The notes under the pieces were generated by a model that saw only the letters and a list, made by a program, of their open reading frames with translations, made no database searches and had not been told where the DNA came from. A program made the position numbers and the translations under genes. From Gemmatimonadetes bacterium 13_2_20CM_2_65_7 (GTDB lineage Bacteria > Gemmatimonadota > Gemmatimonadetes > Gemmatimonadales > GWC2-71-9): a DNA stretch of 64,000 nucleotides. Each line of letters opens with the position of its first letter. The stretch's first letter is position 1. Where the stretch lies: NCBI GenBank assembly GCA_001915025.1, contig MNDR01000092.1, forward strand, positions 1-64,000, written 5' to 3'. Below, piece by piece: positions 42,297 through 51,401 of this stretch.

Positions 42297-43162
42297 TTCA
42301 GACAGCCATTCGAGATCTTCTGGGCTAGCACGATATGTTGGTTCCCAAGCCGACGAAACACCGGAACGTTCCGGTCGGCCAACATCTGCAAAGCGCAGTG
42401 GAGTCTCACACTGGCCGCGGTCGTGAAGAGGTTGCGCCCGAAGAACGTGAAGTGCGCGAAACCGAGCGTCGTACTCTTCACCTTTCTGAGTCCTACCGAC
42501 CCGAGCCACCGGTCAAGCTCTGCGTTCGATACGGCCTGCGGGGATGGCTCACGGCACGCCGGCGGGCGCCGCAGGCCGAGCTGCCGCAGCACGGCCCCGG
42601 CGGCCCCCTTTATCGCGTCGAGCGGCGGAGACCGCCAGGGATCGAGGACATCAGTCAGCCGCCAGCGATTGTCGGCGCTGACGAGAACATAGCCATTAGG
42701 CCTCACAACCCGTGCCATTTCGCCCAACGCCTGTCGGGGAGCGGGCACCCACGGAAGGACGCCCAGGGCCAGCACTACCTGGAACGTGGCGTCCGGAAAG
42801 GTGAGGCAGTGCACGTCCTCCACGGCGCTGTTCACCTGTTGAGCGAGGCCAGCCTCTGCCGCAGCTTGGCGCGTGCGCCGGACCATGTCATCTACCGTAT
42901 CGACGGCGTCGACGACGAGACCGCGCTGCGCCAATATCACGGCTGCGAGCCCCGCTCCGCAGCCGACATCGAGCACGCGCTCGCGGGGCGCGAGCGCTAG
43001 TTCCTCAATCCATCGGAGCGAGACCGCGAGGCGCTGCTGATAGATAGACGGTACGAGGCCCGCCGACCTGTAGATCTCGGTCCAGGCACTCACCCGCATG
43101 GCGAAGTAACCGTCGACCCGGCGTTGCGCTTTCTCCGTCGAAACCGCAGCCCCTAGTGACAT
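42293..43162 (-). CDS. class I SAM-dependent methyltransferase
   Basis: 289 residues from ATG 43162, which has AGGGA at 6 nt; the longer ORF-track start lacks this. Motif I VLDVGCGAGLAA, acidic motif II region VVDAVDTVDDM and the ALGVLPWVPAPRQALGEMARVVRPNGYVLVSADNRW block are UbiE/Methyltransf_11-like. First gene of a two-gene minus-strand operon with the glycosyltransferase, which suggests methylation of a sugar or lipid. The 185-nt spacer to the divergent LigD gene shows no clear promoter boxes. Confidence 0.88.
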   Translation of the reverse strand: MSLGAAVSTEKAQRRVDGYFAMRVSAWTEIYRSAGLVPSIYQQRLAVSLRWIEELALAPRERVLDVGCGAGLAAVILAQRGLVVDAVDTVDDMVRRTRQAAAEAGLAQQVNSAVEDVHCLTFPDATFQVVLALGVLPWVPAPRQALGEMARVVRPNGYVLVSADNRWRLTDVLDPWRSPPLDAIKGAAGAVLRQLGLRRPPACREPSPQAVSNAELDRWLGSVGLRKVKSTTLGFAHFTFFGRNLFTTAASVRLHCALQMLADRNVPVFRRLGNQHIVLAQKISNGCLK

Positions 43163-43347
43163 GGACCATCCCTTCATGCAGTTTGCATGCCGCTCCACGG
43201 TACGTCGCGCACGCCCGTCTGCGCACTTCGGGGTGCTGCGCCGCTGCAACATCGTCGATGTGGCGATCGGTCAGGACGCGAAGTCTCATACACCTACATC
43301 AACTGGATGGCAGCGCGGTGAGGTATTAAGCCCTCGTTCGATAAAAC

Positions 43348-44604
43348 ATGGCGACACGCACCGACATCGGAAATGCTACGACGCGCACCATCGCGGGACA
43401 CGAGGTCACGATCTCGAATCCCGAGAAGATTCTCTTTCCGAAGCCGAAGTACACCAAGCTCGACCTCGTCGACTATTACCTGGCCGTTGCGGACGGCGCG
43501 TTGCGAGGGGCGGGTGGGCGGCCGAACATGCTGGTCCGGTTTCCTAACGGCATCGGCAGCCAATCCTTCTATCAGAAACGCGCGCCCGAGGCGCGGCCGG
43601 CCTGGATCGAGGTCGTAACGCTACGCTTCCCTTCAGGCCGCACCGCCGATGAAGTCGTGCCGCGGGATGCCGCGTCGCTTGCCTGGCTCGCGAACCTCGC
43701 TTGTCTCGAGCTGCATCCGCATCCGGTGCGCGCCGAAGATCTCGATCACCCCGATGAGCTGCGCGTGGATCTGGACCCGGTACCAGGTATCAAATGGCCG
43801 CAGGTGCGCGTGGTCGCGCAGGTCGCGCGCGCGGTCCTCGAGGACTGCGGGCTGGTCGGCTGGCCGAAGACCTCAGGCTCGCGCGGCATGCATCTCTTCG
43901 TGCGCATCGAGCGGCGGTGGGGCTTTGACGAGGTGCGCCGGGCGGCGCTGGCCCTGGCTCGGGAAGTGGAACGGCGCGCACCGAAGCTCGCGACCAGCAA
44001 GTGGTGGAAAGAAGAGCGGCAAGGTGTGTTCGTGGACTACAACCAGAACGCCAAGGACCGTACCGTGGCGTCGGCGTACTCGGTCCGGCCGACGCCTGAC
44101 GCGCGCGTTTCGGCGCCACTGAGCTGGGACGAAGTCGATCGCGCCGATCCAGAAGACTTCACTCTCGGCACGATGCCGAAACGTTTCGCGAAGATCGGCG
44201 ACCGTCATGCCGACATCGACGCGAAACCGGGCTCCCTCGACGGGCTCCTGGAGTTGTCGGCGAGGCAGGAGCGTGAGGGGCAGGGCGACGCGCCATGGCC
44301 GCCCCACTATCGCAAGCAGCCGGGCGAGCCGCCACGCGTGCAGCCGTCCAAGGCTCGAGCGCGGGCGGAGAAGTATCCGTTGATCGAGGTCAGTCGCGGG
44401 AAGAATAAGAAGGAAGCGCTGGCGGGTCTCTCGAAATGGAAAAAGCGCCATCCCCGCGTCGTGAAACTTCTCGAGCCTGCCGATGTGCTCGTGGATCAAA
44501 TGCGTGGACGCTCATCGGCATGGTACCGCATTCGCATCAACCTACAACACGTCCCCGAAAAGCTCAGGCCCCGAACACCTTCTCCAACTCGTAGGCCGGC
44601 GTGA
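43348..44604 (+). CDS. LigD-type primase-polymerase (NHEJ polymerase domain)
   Basis: 418 residues. Corresponds to the polymerase module of LigD: ISNPEKILFPKPKYTKLDLVDYY at the start, LRVDLDPVPG (catalytic Asp pair), TSGSRGMHLFVRI and NAKDRTVASAYSVRP. It fills gaps with ribonucleotides at broken ends in bacterial non-homologous end joining. It lacks the nuclease and ligase modules; an ATP-dependent ligase is encoded convergently and the two ends overlap by 41 bp. The last 120 residues are a basic extension (KKEALAGLSKWKKRHP). No Ku gene in the window. Confidence 0.9.
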   Translation: MATRTDIGNATTRTIAGHEVTISNPEKILFPKPKYTKLDLVDYYLAVADGALRGAGGRPNMLVRFPNGIGSQSFYQKRAPEARPAWIEVVTLRFPSGRTADEVVPRDAASLAWLANLACLELHPHPVRAEDLDHPDELRVDLDPVPGIKWPQVRVVAQVARAVLEDCGLVGWPKTSGSRGMHLFVRIERRWGFDEVRRAALALAREVERRAPKLATSKWWKEERQGVFVDYNQNAKDRTVASAYSVRPTPDARVSAPLSWDEVDRADPEDFTLGTMPKRFAKIGDRHADIDAKPGSLDGLLELSARQEREGQGDAPWPPHYRKQPGEPPRVQPSKARARAEKYPLIEVSRGKNKKEALAGLSKWKKRHPRVVKLLEPADVLVDQMRGRSSAWYRIRINLQHVPEKLRPRTPSPTRRPA

Positions 44605-45649
44605 CCTCGAGCTGATCGTAGCGGCAGTCGCTGGGCTTTTTATCAGGCCGCCACCTTTGGAATACCGTGGCATGCCGGAACCGATCACCTTGGAGGTGAT
44701 CGTACCTCACTTCTGCGACGCGCTCGATGCGCAGCGGCTCCCACGACATGTCCTTGCCAGCGCTCCAGCGGCTCTGCGAGCCCGGCATGCGGCTGGATTC
44801 TGCCTCGACGCCCGCCCACTCGCGCCACGGATGAGCCTGCAACGCGTTCTTTCGTAGCGGCGCCAGTTCCTTCACGAGCTGCTTGCGCATTGCCATCGTG
44901 AATGACGACGTGACGCCGACATGCTGCAGCGTCCCTTCGTCGTCATAGAGGCCGAGGAGAAGCGAGCCGACGGCGTTTTTCCCGCTCTTGTGCCAGCGGA
45001 ATCCGGCAACCACGCAGTCCGCGGTGCGGGCGTGCTTGATCTTGAACATCGCCCGCTTGCCGGGTTGATAGGCGCCCGTCGCCGGCTTCGCAACCACGCC
45101 GTCGAGTCCCGCGCCTTCGAAACGCTGCAACCAGTCCACTGCCAGCTTGCGATCGCGGGTCATCGGCGTGAGGTGGAGCGGGCGACGCGCGTGCGCGAAC
45201 AATTTCTCGAGCTGCTTGCGCCGCTCTTGTTGTGGCGCGTCCATCAAATTCTTGCCCCCCACGGCGAGGAGATCGAAGGCGACGAATTCGGCGGGCGTCG
45301 CCTTGGCGAGCTTCGCCACGCGGGACGCGGCGGGATGGAGGCGCATTTGCAAGCCGGTGAAATCGAGGCCGTGCGGCGTCGGCATGACGATCTCGCCATC
45401 GACGACGGCGCCGCTGGGCAGTTGCTCGAGAAAGATCTCATGCAGCTCGGGGAAGTACCGATCCAGCGGCCGGAGATCGCGACTCTGGATAAAGACGTCG
45501 TCTTTCGCGGGCCCGCGAAACACGATCGCGCGAAAGCCGTCCCATTTGGGCTCGAACAGGAAGTCACCATCGCGCGGCAGATCGTCGGTGAGTTTCGCGA
45601 GCATCGGCTCGACCGGCGGGGCAACCGCCAACGGCGCAGTTCGTGGCAT
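44564..45649 (-). CDS. ATP-dependent DNA ligase (LigC/LigD-ligase type)
   Basis: 361 residues. Nucleotidyltransferase domain with adenylated Lys 35 in EPKWDGFRA, motif III (DGEIVMP), LVAFDLLAVGG-like FVAFDLLAVGG, motif IV GLDGVVAKP and motif V FKIKH; then the OB domain with VGSLLLGLYDDEG and the W-x-x-P-L-R-I-E-R end. This is the compact ligase used in LigD or LigC, acting with the polymerase module opposite in double-strand break repair. Convergent overlap of 41 bp with that gene. Confidence 0.92.
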   Translation of the reverse strand: MPRTAPLAVAPPVEPMLAKLTDDLPRDGDFLFEPKWDGFRAIVFRGPAKDDVFIQSRDLRPLDRYFPELHEIFLEQLPSGAVVDGEIVMPTPHGLDFTGLQMRLHPAASRVAKLAKATPAEFVAFDLLAVGGKNLMDAPQQERRKQLEKLFAHARRPLHLTPMTRDRKLAVDWLQRFEGAGLDGVVAKPATGAYQPGKRAMFKIKHARTADCVVAGFRWHKSGKNAVGSLLLGLYDDEGTLQHVGVTSSFTMAMRKQLVKELAPLRKNALQAHPWREWAGVEAESSRMPGSQSRWSAGKDMSWEPLRIERVAEVRYDHLQGDRFRHATVFQRWRPDKKPSDCRYDQLEVTPAYELEKVFGA

Positions 45650-45700
45650 GGCGTAAAAGTAGACCGCTCGGACCCCGTGAACGAACTTGACGAATTCATG

Positions 45701-45729
45701 ACACTACAAAACGGTGTTTCACTTCTCAA
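45701..45729 (-). promoter_or_regulatory. possible promoter for the ATP-dependent ligase
   Basis: Minus strand TTGAGA (45729-45724), 17-nt spacer, TAGTGT (45706-45701). Start of transcription would be about 45 nt before the ATG at 45649. Confidence 0.35.
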
Positions 45730-45771
45730 CCGGACTCGTCAGCCTTCGCATTCCAGGTAGCTTTATGCCGC

Positions 45772-46425
45772 ATGAAACATCGAATCGCTGCTGTCTCGGC
45801 GCTCGCGGCAGTGGTTGCGGCCGCATGCGGGTCGAGCAGACACACCTCCCAGAGTAGCACCTCAGCCACAGCAGCGGTGTCTCCAGCGCAACAAGCCCGA
45901 AATGACAGCGGTCATCCCCCATACACACCCGCGGACGTGCACTTCATCGCGGGGATGATCGGGCATCACGCGCAGGCGATTCAGATGGCTGGCTGGTGTG
46001 CGTCGCACGATGCGAGTCCGTCACTGCGCCCGCTGTGCGAGCGGATCGTCGTCGCGCAGAAAGACGAAATCGCGTTCGCGCAACGCTGGCTGCGCGAGCG
46101 CAGCGAATACGTGCCGCCCGCCGATCCGCGTGGCCACATCATGCAGGGGTCGGACATGCCGATGCTGATGCCCGGGATGCTCACGCCGCAGCAGATGGCG
46201 CAGCTCGATGCGGCGCGGGGGCGCGAGTTCGACCGGTTGTTCCTCCAGTACATGATCATGCACCATCAAGGCGCGATCACGATGGTGCAACAGCTGCTCG
46301 CGACGCCCGGCGCCGCGCAGGACGGCCCCGTCTTTCGCTTTGCGTCCGACGTCAATGCCGATCAAACGACCGAAATCAATCGTATGACTCTCATGCTGGA
46401 CGACCTCAAACGGAGCTCTCAGTGA
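45772..46425 (+). CDS. DUF305 lipoprotein
   Basis: 217 residues. Signal peptide with lipobox VVAAACG, a Ser/Thr-rich linker, then a DUF305 four-helix domain with the histidine/methionine-rich pairs FIAGMIGHHAQAIQMA and FLQYMIMHHQGAITM. Such M-x-x-H-H motifs suggest copper or other metal binding, and DUF305 proteins often lie near copper genes, but the role here is not shown. Its stop overlaps the next GTG (GTGA), so it is co-translated with the LVIVD protein. Confidence 0.88.
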   Translation: MKHRIAAVSALAAVVAAACGSSRHTSQSSTSATAAVSPAQQARNDSGHPPYTPADVHFIAGMIGHHAQAIQMAGWCASHDASPSLRPLCERIVVAQKDEIAFAQRWLRERSEYVPPADPRGHIMQGSDMPMLMPGMLTPQQMAQLDAARGREFDRLFLQYMIMHHQGAITMVQQLLATPGAAQDGPVFRFASDVNADQTTEINRMTLMLDDLKRSSQ

Positions 46426-48410
46426 AATCGCGTTTTCCATTTGCCCTTCCACTTCTCGCATTCGCGTTCGCGGCGTGCGCTTCCTCGGGCTCGCACGCGA
46501 GCTATAGCTCGTCTACCACGCCGCCGAGTCCCGATCCACGCATCGGACTGCGGGCCGGCTGGATGGATGCTCAGGAAGCATTCTGGAACATACGCCTCGT
46601 TTCGGCGACCGAACCGTCGCCCGATTTCATCAATCGGACCACGCCGGGCGATTTCCGGATGATCAATTCGGACCTGACGATTCGCGGGAACTACGTCATC
46701 CAGGGGAATTTCAACGGATTGCAGATGTGGGACATCAGTAATCCCAAGAGCCCGAAGCTCTATAAAGCGTTCGTTTGTCCCGGGTCGCAGAGTGACGTGT
46801 CGGTCTATCGCAACCTCCTGTTCGTCTCAGGCGAGGCGCTGAACGGTCGGACCGACTGCGGCACGCAGGGGGTCACCGACACGGTGAGCCACGAGCGGTT
46901 GCGTGGCATCCGCATCTTCGATGCGACCGATCTCGCCAATCCGCGGCACATCACCGACGTGCAGACGTGCCGCGGCTCCCACACACACACCGTTGTGACG
47001 TCGCCGACCGACACGGCGAACGTCTACATTTACGTCTCAGGCTCGGCGCCGGTCCGCTCGCCCAATGAGCTTGCGGGCTGCTCGGCGGCGCAGCCCGACT
47101 CGAATCCCAACACGGCGCTGTTCCGCATCGAAGTGATTCAGGTGCCGCTCGCGCATCCGGAGCAGGCCCATATCGTCAGCTCGCCGCGCATCTTCCAGGA
47201 CCTCACCGAAGCGAAGACTCACGCTGAAGCGGCCGAAGACCTCGCGCGCGCGAAGCATTCTGCCGATTCTGCGCGGGCAGCGGGCGGGTTCACTGCGACG
47301 ATCCGTGGCCAGGACATCGTCCTGGGGCCGAACTTCGTGCGGACGCGTCTGGACAGCATCGTGAAGGCACGCGGCGGTACCGGGGCACCGACCGGGGCCG
47401 ACAGCGCCACCCTGCGCGCCAACATGCAGGCCATGGTCGACCGGATCGTGGAGGGCCCGCCGCGACCGGCCGGAACCCCGCGTCCGGGGCCGACACAGTG
47501 CCATGACATCACCGTGTATCCCGCGATTGGGTTGGCCGGCGGCGCCTGCGGCGGCTACGGACTGCTGCTCGACATTCGCGACGCAGCGAACCCGACGCGC
47601 ATCGCCGCCGTCTCCGACTCGAACTTCTCGTTCTGGCATTCGGCGACGTTCAACAGCGACGGGACGAGGGTTCTCTTCACCGATGAGTGGGGTGGCGGGC
47701 TACAGCCGCGCTGCCGCCCGACCGACAAACCGGAGTGGGGCGCGGACGCGATCTTCACGCTCTCGGGCACCACGCTGACGTTCAAGAGTTATTACAAGCT
47801 GCCCGTGGCGCAGACGGCGAATGAAAACTGCGTCGCGCACAATGGCTCGCTGATTCCCGTGCCCGGCCGGGACATCATGGCGCAGGGTTGGTATCAGGGC
47901 GGCATCTCGGTGTTCGACTGGACCGATCCGTCGCATCCGAAGGAAATCGCGTTCTTCGACCGTGGGCCGATGGACTCGACGAAGCTCGTCGGCGCCGGCT
48001 CGTGGTCGGCGTACTGGTACAACGGCTACATCGTGAGCTCCGAGATCTCGCGCGGGCTCGACATCCTCGAGCTCCAGCCGAGCGCCCTGCTCTCGCAGAA
48101 CGAGATCGATGCCGCGAAGCTCATCCACTTCGACTATCTGAACGCCCAGGATCAGCAGAAGCTGGTCTGGCCCGCGAGCTTCGTCGTGGCCCGCGCGTAT
48201 GTCGACCAATTGGCGCGCTCGGGCGGGCTGGCGTCGGCCCGGCTTGCGGCGACGCGCGACGCGCTGGACCGCGCAGAGAGACTGAGCGGTCAACCACGGC
48301 GCGATGCGCTCGCGCAGCTCGTGACGCAGCTGAACGGCGATGCCCAAGGCTCGTCCGATCAGGCCAAGGTCAGGCTGTTGATCGCTGCGGTCACGGATTT
48401 GGGCAAATAA
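46422..48410 (+). CDS. large LVIVD-repeat secreted lipoprotein
   Basis: 662 residues from GTG 46422; the ORF-track start is far upstream in the DUF305 gene. Lipobox FAACA. Propeller-like LVIVD blades (GLQMWDISNPKSPKL, GIRIFDATDLANPRHI, GLLLDIRDAANPTRI, GISVFDWTDPSHPKEI, GLDILELQP). A helical, Ala-rich insert (about 265-345) interrupts the propeller. Two conserved His pairs (CRGSHTHTV, FWHSATF) and several Cys could bind metal, in line with the DUF305 partner. Function unknown. Confidence 0.85.
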   Translation: MKSRFPFALPLLAFAFAACASSGSHASYSSSTTPPSPDPRIGLRAGWMDAQEAFWNIRLVSATEPSPDFINRTTPGDFRMINSDLTIRGNYVIQGNFNGLQMWDISNPKSPKLYKAFVCPGSQSDVSVYRNLLFVSGEALNGRTDCGTQGVTDTVSHERLRGIRIFDATDLANPRHITDVQTCRGSHTHTVVTSPTDTANVYIYVSGSAPVRSPNELAGCSAAQPDSNPNTALFRIEVIQVPLAHPEQAHIVSSPRIFQDLTEAKTHAEAAEDLARAKHSADSARAAGGFTATIRGQDIVLGPNFVRTRLDSIVKARGGTGAPTGADSATLRANMQAMVDRIVEGPPRPAGTPRPGPTQCHDITVYPAIGLAGGACGGYGLLLDIRDAANPTRIAAVSDSNFSFWHSATFNSDGTRVLFTDEWGGGLQPRCRPTDKPEWGADAIFTLSGTTLTFKSYYKLPVAQTANENCVAHNGSLIPVPGRDIMAQGWYQGGISVFDWTDPSHPKEIAFFDRGPMDSTKLVGAGSWSAYWYNGYIVSSEISRGLDILELQPSALLSQNEIDAAKLIHFDYLNAQDQQKLVWPASFVVARAYVDQLARSGGLASARLAATRDALDRAERLSGQPRRDALAQLVTQLNGDAQGSSDQAKVRLLIAAVTDLGK

Positions 48411-48435
48411 CGTCCCGCGGCATTGACTAAGAGCA

Positions 48436-48476
48436 CGAGCGGGGTTCACGTTGTTTCGTGAGCCCCGCTCGTTCTT
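48436..48476 (+). terminator. intrinsic terminator after the LVIVD gene, containing the next start codon
   Basis: CGAGCGGGGTTCACG (48436-48450) pairs with CGTGAGCCCCGCTCG (48457-48471) over 15 bp with one G-U, loop TTGTTT, followed by TTCTT. The GTG annotated as the start of the ABC transporter (48458) is inside the 3' arm. Confidence 0.8.
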
Positions 48477-50362
48477 CGCGGAAGCGTTACCAGGAATTCG
48501 TCGACGACTATAAGCACCACCGCCTCGATGAAAAGAGTGAGGACGGGGGCAGCCCTGCATCCCCCGCAACACCGCGTCGTCCAGGGGCACGCCGCGCACA
48601 TCTCCGCGAATACCTCCATTGGTTGCGCCCGCACCGCTATGAGTTGACCGCGGTGTTTCTGCTCGCCCTCGCCGTGGCGGGCCTGCAGATGATCGAGCCG
48701 CTGTTCATGCGGTTCATCGTGGACCGCGTCATCCTCAACAAAACGCTGGACCTGAGCTCCCGCCTCACGCGCCTCAACTTGACTGGAATCGTCTTCCTCG
48801 GCGTGATCATGCTGTCTCATGTGGGCGGCGGATTCAAAGACTACCGGCAGCGCATCCTCAACGTCCGGGTCATGCTCTCGCTGCGGCGTTCGCTGTATGA
48901 GCGCCTGCTGCATCTGCCGCTGCCGCGGCTCTGGGAAATGAAGACGGGCGGCATCCTCTCGCGCCTCACGGGCGACGTCGAGACCACGACCGGCCTCTTG
49001 CAGATGGCGATCGTGTCGCCGGCGATTTCCGTGATCCGGCTCGTCATCGCCATCGTCATCCTCGTCATTCTGAATTGGCAGCTGGCGCTCACCGCGCTCG
49101 CCATCATTCCCGGCGTGATGGTGCTGAGTCTCATCTTCGCGCGGCGGATCCGGCCGATTTATCGCTCGGTGCGCAAAGACGTGGAGATCGTGGATGGACG
49201 AGTTGGGGAGACGTTCTCGGGCATCCGGGTGGTGCGGGCATTCCGGCAGGAGATCCAGGAGCTGCTCAGTTACATGCTCGGCCGACACACGGTGCTGCGG
49301 AAGGAGCTGTTCGCGCACCGCCGCGAACTGCTGCTCTGGACCTCCTGGGGCCTGCTCGAGGCCGGCATCAGCGTCGTGATCGTCTGGTTCGGCGGCTACC
49401 TGAACATCGTGGGTCGAGCGTCAGTGGGCGACATCATGGCGTTTCAGTGGTACATGTTCCTGCTGCTCAACCCCGTCTGGAACATCGTGAACTCGTTCTC
49501 CGAGTTGCAGCGCTCGCTCGCCGCGATGGAGCGGGTCTTCGAAGTGCTGGCGATGGAGCACGACAAGCCCGATCGCCCCGGCGCGCGCGAGGCGCCCCAT
49601 GTGGTGCGCGAAATCAGGTTCGAGAACGTGTCGTTCGAGTACCGTGAAGGCCAACCGGTGGTGAAGGACTTCAACGTCGCGGTCCCGGGAGGATCGGTGG
49701 TCGCGCTCGTGGGCCGGAGCGGAGCGGGGAAGACCACCGTGACCGACCTCGTCGCCCGCTTCCACGATCCGACGCGCGGCCGCTTGGTGCTCAACGGAAC
49801 CGACATTCGCGACCTCAAGCTGCGCAGCTATCGAGACCTGTTGGCCCTCGTGCAACAGGACGTGTTCCTGTTCGACGGCTCGGTGCGTGACAACATCGCG
49901 TACGGGCGGCACGACGCGACTGACGCCGAGATCGAGGACGCGGCACGGCGGGCCAATGCGCACGAGTTCATCGTGCGATTGCCGCAGGGGTACGAGACGT
50001 TCATCGGGGAGCGCGGCGTGAAGCTGTCGGGCGGCCAACAGCAGCGGCTCGCGATCGCGCGGGCGATCCTCGCGTCACCGCAAATCCTCATTCTCGATGA
50101 GGCGACCAGCAATCTCGACACGGAGAGCGAGCAGCTGATTCAGGCGTCGATGGCTGATTTGCTGGCCGGTCGCACCACATTTGTGATTGCGCACCGGCTC
50201 TCGACGATTCACCGGGCCGATCTCATCCTCCTGATGGAAAACGGCGCGGTGATCGAGCGCGGGACGCATGACGAACTCATGCGGGCGCGCGGAGTGTACT
50301 ACGAAATGGTGCGCCGACAGATGGAGTCGCACGCGCGCGAAAGCGATGAGGTTCTACGGTGA
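48458..50362 (+). CDS. ABC exporter half-transporter (fused membrane and ATPase domains)
   Basis: 634 residues, type IV (MsbA-like) layout. Six membrane helices between about 70 and 350, then the ATPase: Walker A GRSGAGKTT (about 420), Q-loop VQQDVFLFD, signature LSGGQQQR, Walker B ILILDEATSNLD and H-loop AHRLSTI. Homodimer or heterodimer export of lipid, peptide or drug; substrate not deducible. The GTG start lies inside the upstream terminator stem; the N-terminal EFVDDYKHHRLDE segment has no other start codon nearby, so the true start is unsettled. Followed by peroxiredoxin and DsbA-like genes. Confidence 0.92.
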   Translation: MSPARSSRKRYQEFVDDYKHHRLDEKSEDGGSPASPATPRRPGARRAHLREYLHWLRPHRYELTAVFLLALAVAGLQMIEPLFMRFIVDRVILNKTLDLSSRLTRLNLTGIVFLGVIMLSHVGGGFKDYRQRILNVRVMLSLRRSLYERLLHLPLPRLWEMKTGGILSRLTGDVETTTGLLQMAIVSPAISVIRLVIAIVILVILNWQLALTALAIIPGVMVLSLIFARRIRPIYRSVRKDVEIVDGRVGETFSGIRVVRAFRQEIQELLSYMLGRHTVLRKELFAHRRELLLWTSWGLLEAGISVVIVWFGGYLNIVGRASVGDIMAFQWYMFLLLNPVWNIVNSFSELQRSLAAMERVFEVLAMEHDKPDRPGAREAPHVVREIRFENVSFEYREGQPVVKDFNVAVPGGSVVALVGRSGAGKTTVTDLVARFHDPTRGRLVLNGTDIRDLKLRSYRDLLALVQQDVFLFDGSVRDNIAYGRHDATDAEIEDAARRANAHEFIVRLPQGYETFIGERGVKLSGGQQQRLAIARAILASPQILILDEATSNLDTESEQLIQASMADLLAGRTTFVIAHRLSTIHRADLILLMENGAVIERGTHDELMRARGVYYEMVRRQMESHARESDEVLR

Positions 50363-50379
50363 GAAGCAAGGAGGCTTCC

Positions 50380-50859
50380 ATGGTCTTGTCCCCCGGCACC
50401 AAAGCGCCCGATTTCACCCTCAACAAGGCGCCTGACGCAAAACTCAGCCTGTCGGACCTGCGTGGCCGGCCGGTGATTCTCGTGTTCTATCCCGCGGACT
50501 GGAGTCCCGTGTGCGGCGATGAGCTCGCGCTGTTCAACGAGGTGCTCCCGGAATTCCAACGCTACGACGCGCAGGTCGTCGGCATATCGGTCGATGGCGT
50601 CTGGTGTCACAAGGCGTACGCCAAATCCCGCAACCTGGACTTCCCGTTGCTCGCCGATTTTGAACCGAAGGGGGAAGTCAGCCGGAAATACGACTCGTAT
50701 CGAGCCAAAGACGGTTTCTCCGAGCGATCGCTGTTCGTGATCGATGCCGCTGGGGTGATTCGCTGGAGTTATCTGTCCGACGTCGGGGAAAATCCCGGCG
50801 CGGATGGTGTGCTCGCGGCGCTCGAAGAACTGTCTCAGCCCGCGGGCACCGCTCGATGA
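50380..50859 (+). CDS. peroxiredoxin (AhpC/TSA family)
   Basis: 159 residues from ATG 50380, which has AAGGAGG at 5 nt; the ORF-track GTG 50359 overlaps the ABC stop but has a poorer site. Thioredoxin fold with peroxidatic Cys 45 in PADWSPVC (the P-x-x-x-T/S-x-x-C active site) and a second Cys near 76 in DGVWCHKAY that may be resolving. Reduces peroxides, probably with thioredoxin as donor. No signal peptide, so cytoplasmic. Confidence 0.93.
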   Translation: MVLSPGTKAPDFTLNKAPDAKLSLSDLRGRPVILVFYPADWSPVCGDELALFNEVLPEFQRYDAQVVGISVDGVWCHKAYAKSRNLDFPLLADFEPKGEVSRKYDSYRAKDGFSERSLFVIDAAGVIRWSYLSDVGENPGADGVLAALEELSQPAGTAR

Positions 50860-51389
50860 GCGGACTGGTGCTGCCCGTCGGCCCGCGCGATCACGTCCAG
50901 GGTCCGGCGAACGCGCCGGTCACGCTAGTCGAGTATGGCGATTTCGAGTGTCCCCACTGCGGCCGGGCCTACCCCATTGTGAAAAGGATCCAGCGCAGCA
51001 TGGGAGCGGATCTCCGCTTCGTCTACCGCCATTTTCCGCTGACGCGCATGCACCTGCACGCGGAGCACGCCGCCGAGATGGCCGAGGCGGCGGTGCAGCA
51101 GGGCAAGTTCTGGCCGATGCACGATCTGCTGTTCGAGAACCAGGATGCGCTCGAGGATGATGACCTCGTCGGCTACGCCGAGCGCCTGGGCATCGATCCG
51201 GAGTGGGCGGCCGCGGCGCTCGCGGATGGCCGGTTCGAGCCGCGCGTGCGCGAAGATTTCTCGAGCGGCGTCCGCAGCGGCGTGAACGGCACGCCGACCT
51301 TCTTCATCAACCGGCAGCGCTATGACGGCCCTTCGGACCTCTTGCTGGAAACGTTGCGGCAGGCTCTTATAAGCCCCTCCGCTCACTAA
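50856..51389 (+). CDS. DsbA-like thioredoxin-fold oxidoreductase
   Basis: 177 residues, ATGA junction with the peroxiredoxin. Active site C32-P-H-C35 in GDFECPHCGRAYP, cis-Pro loop NGTPTFFIN, and the helical insert (HAEHAAEMAEAAVQQGKFWPMHDLLF) of the DsbA/FrnE group. There is no signal peptide, so unlike classical DsbA it is predicted to be cytoplasmic. Coupled to the peroxiredoxin, it may be part of a thiol redox pair. Confidence 0.9.
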   Translation: MSGLVLPVGPRDHVQGPANAPVTLVEYGDFECPHCGRAYPIVKRIQRSMGADLRFVYRHFPLTRMHLHAEHAAEMAEAAVQQGKFWPMHDLLFENQDALEDDDLVGYAERLGIDPEWAAAALADGRFEPRVREDFSSGVRSGVNGTPTFFINRQRYDGPSDLLLETLRQALISPSAH

Positions 51390-51401
51390 CAGGAGCCTCA
51401 G

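Noticed and set aside
42293-43162. Methyltransferase/glycosyltransferase pair as a transferred island
   Set aside because: No repeats, tRNA, integrase or clear compositional break seen at its edges by eye.
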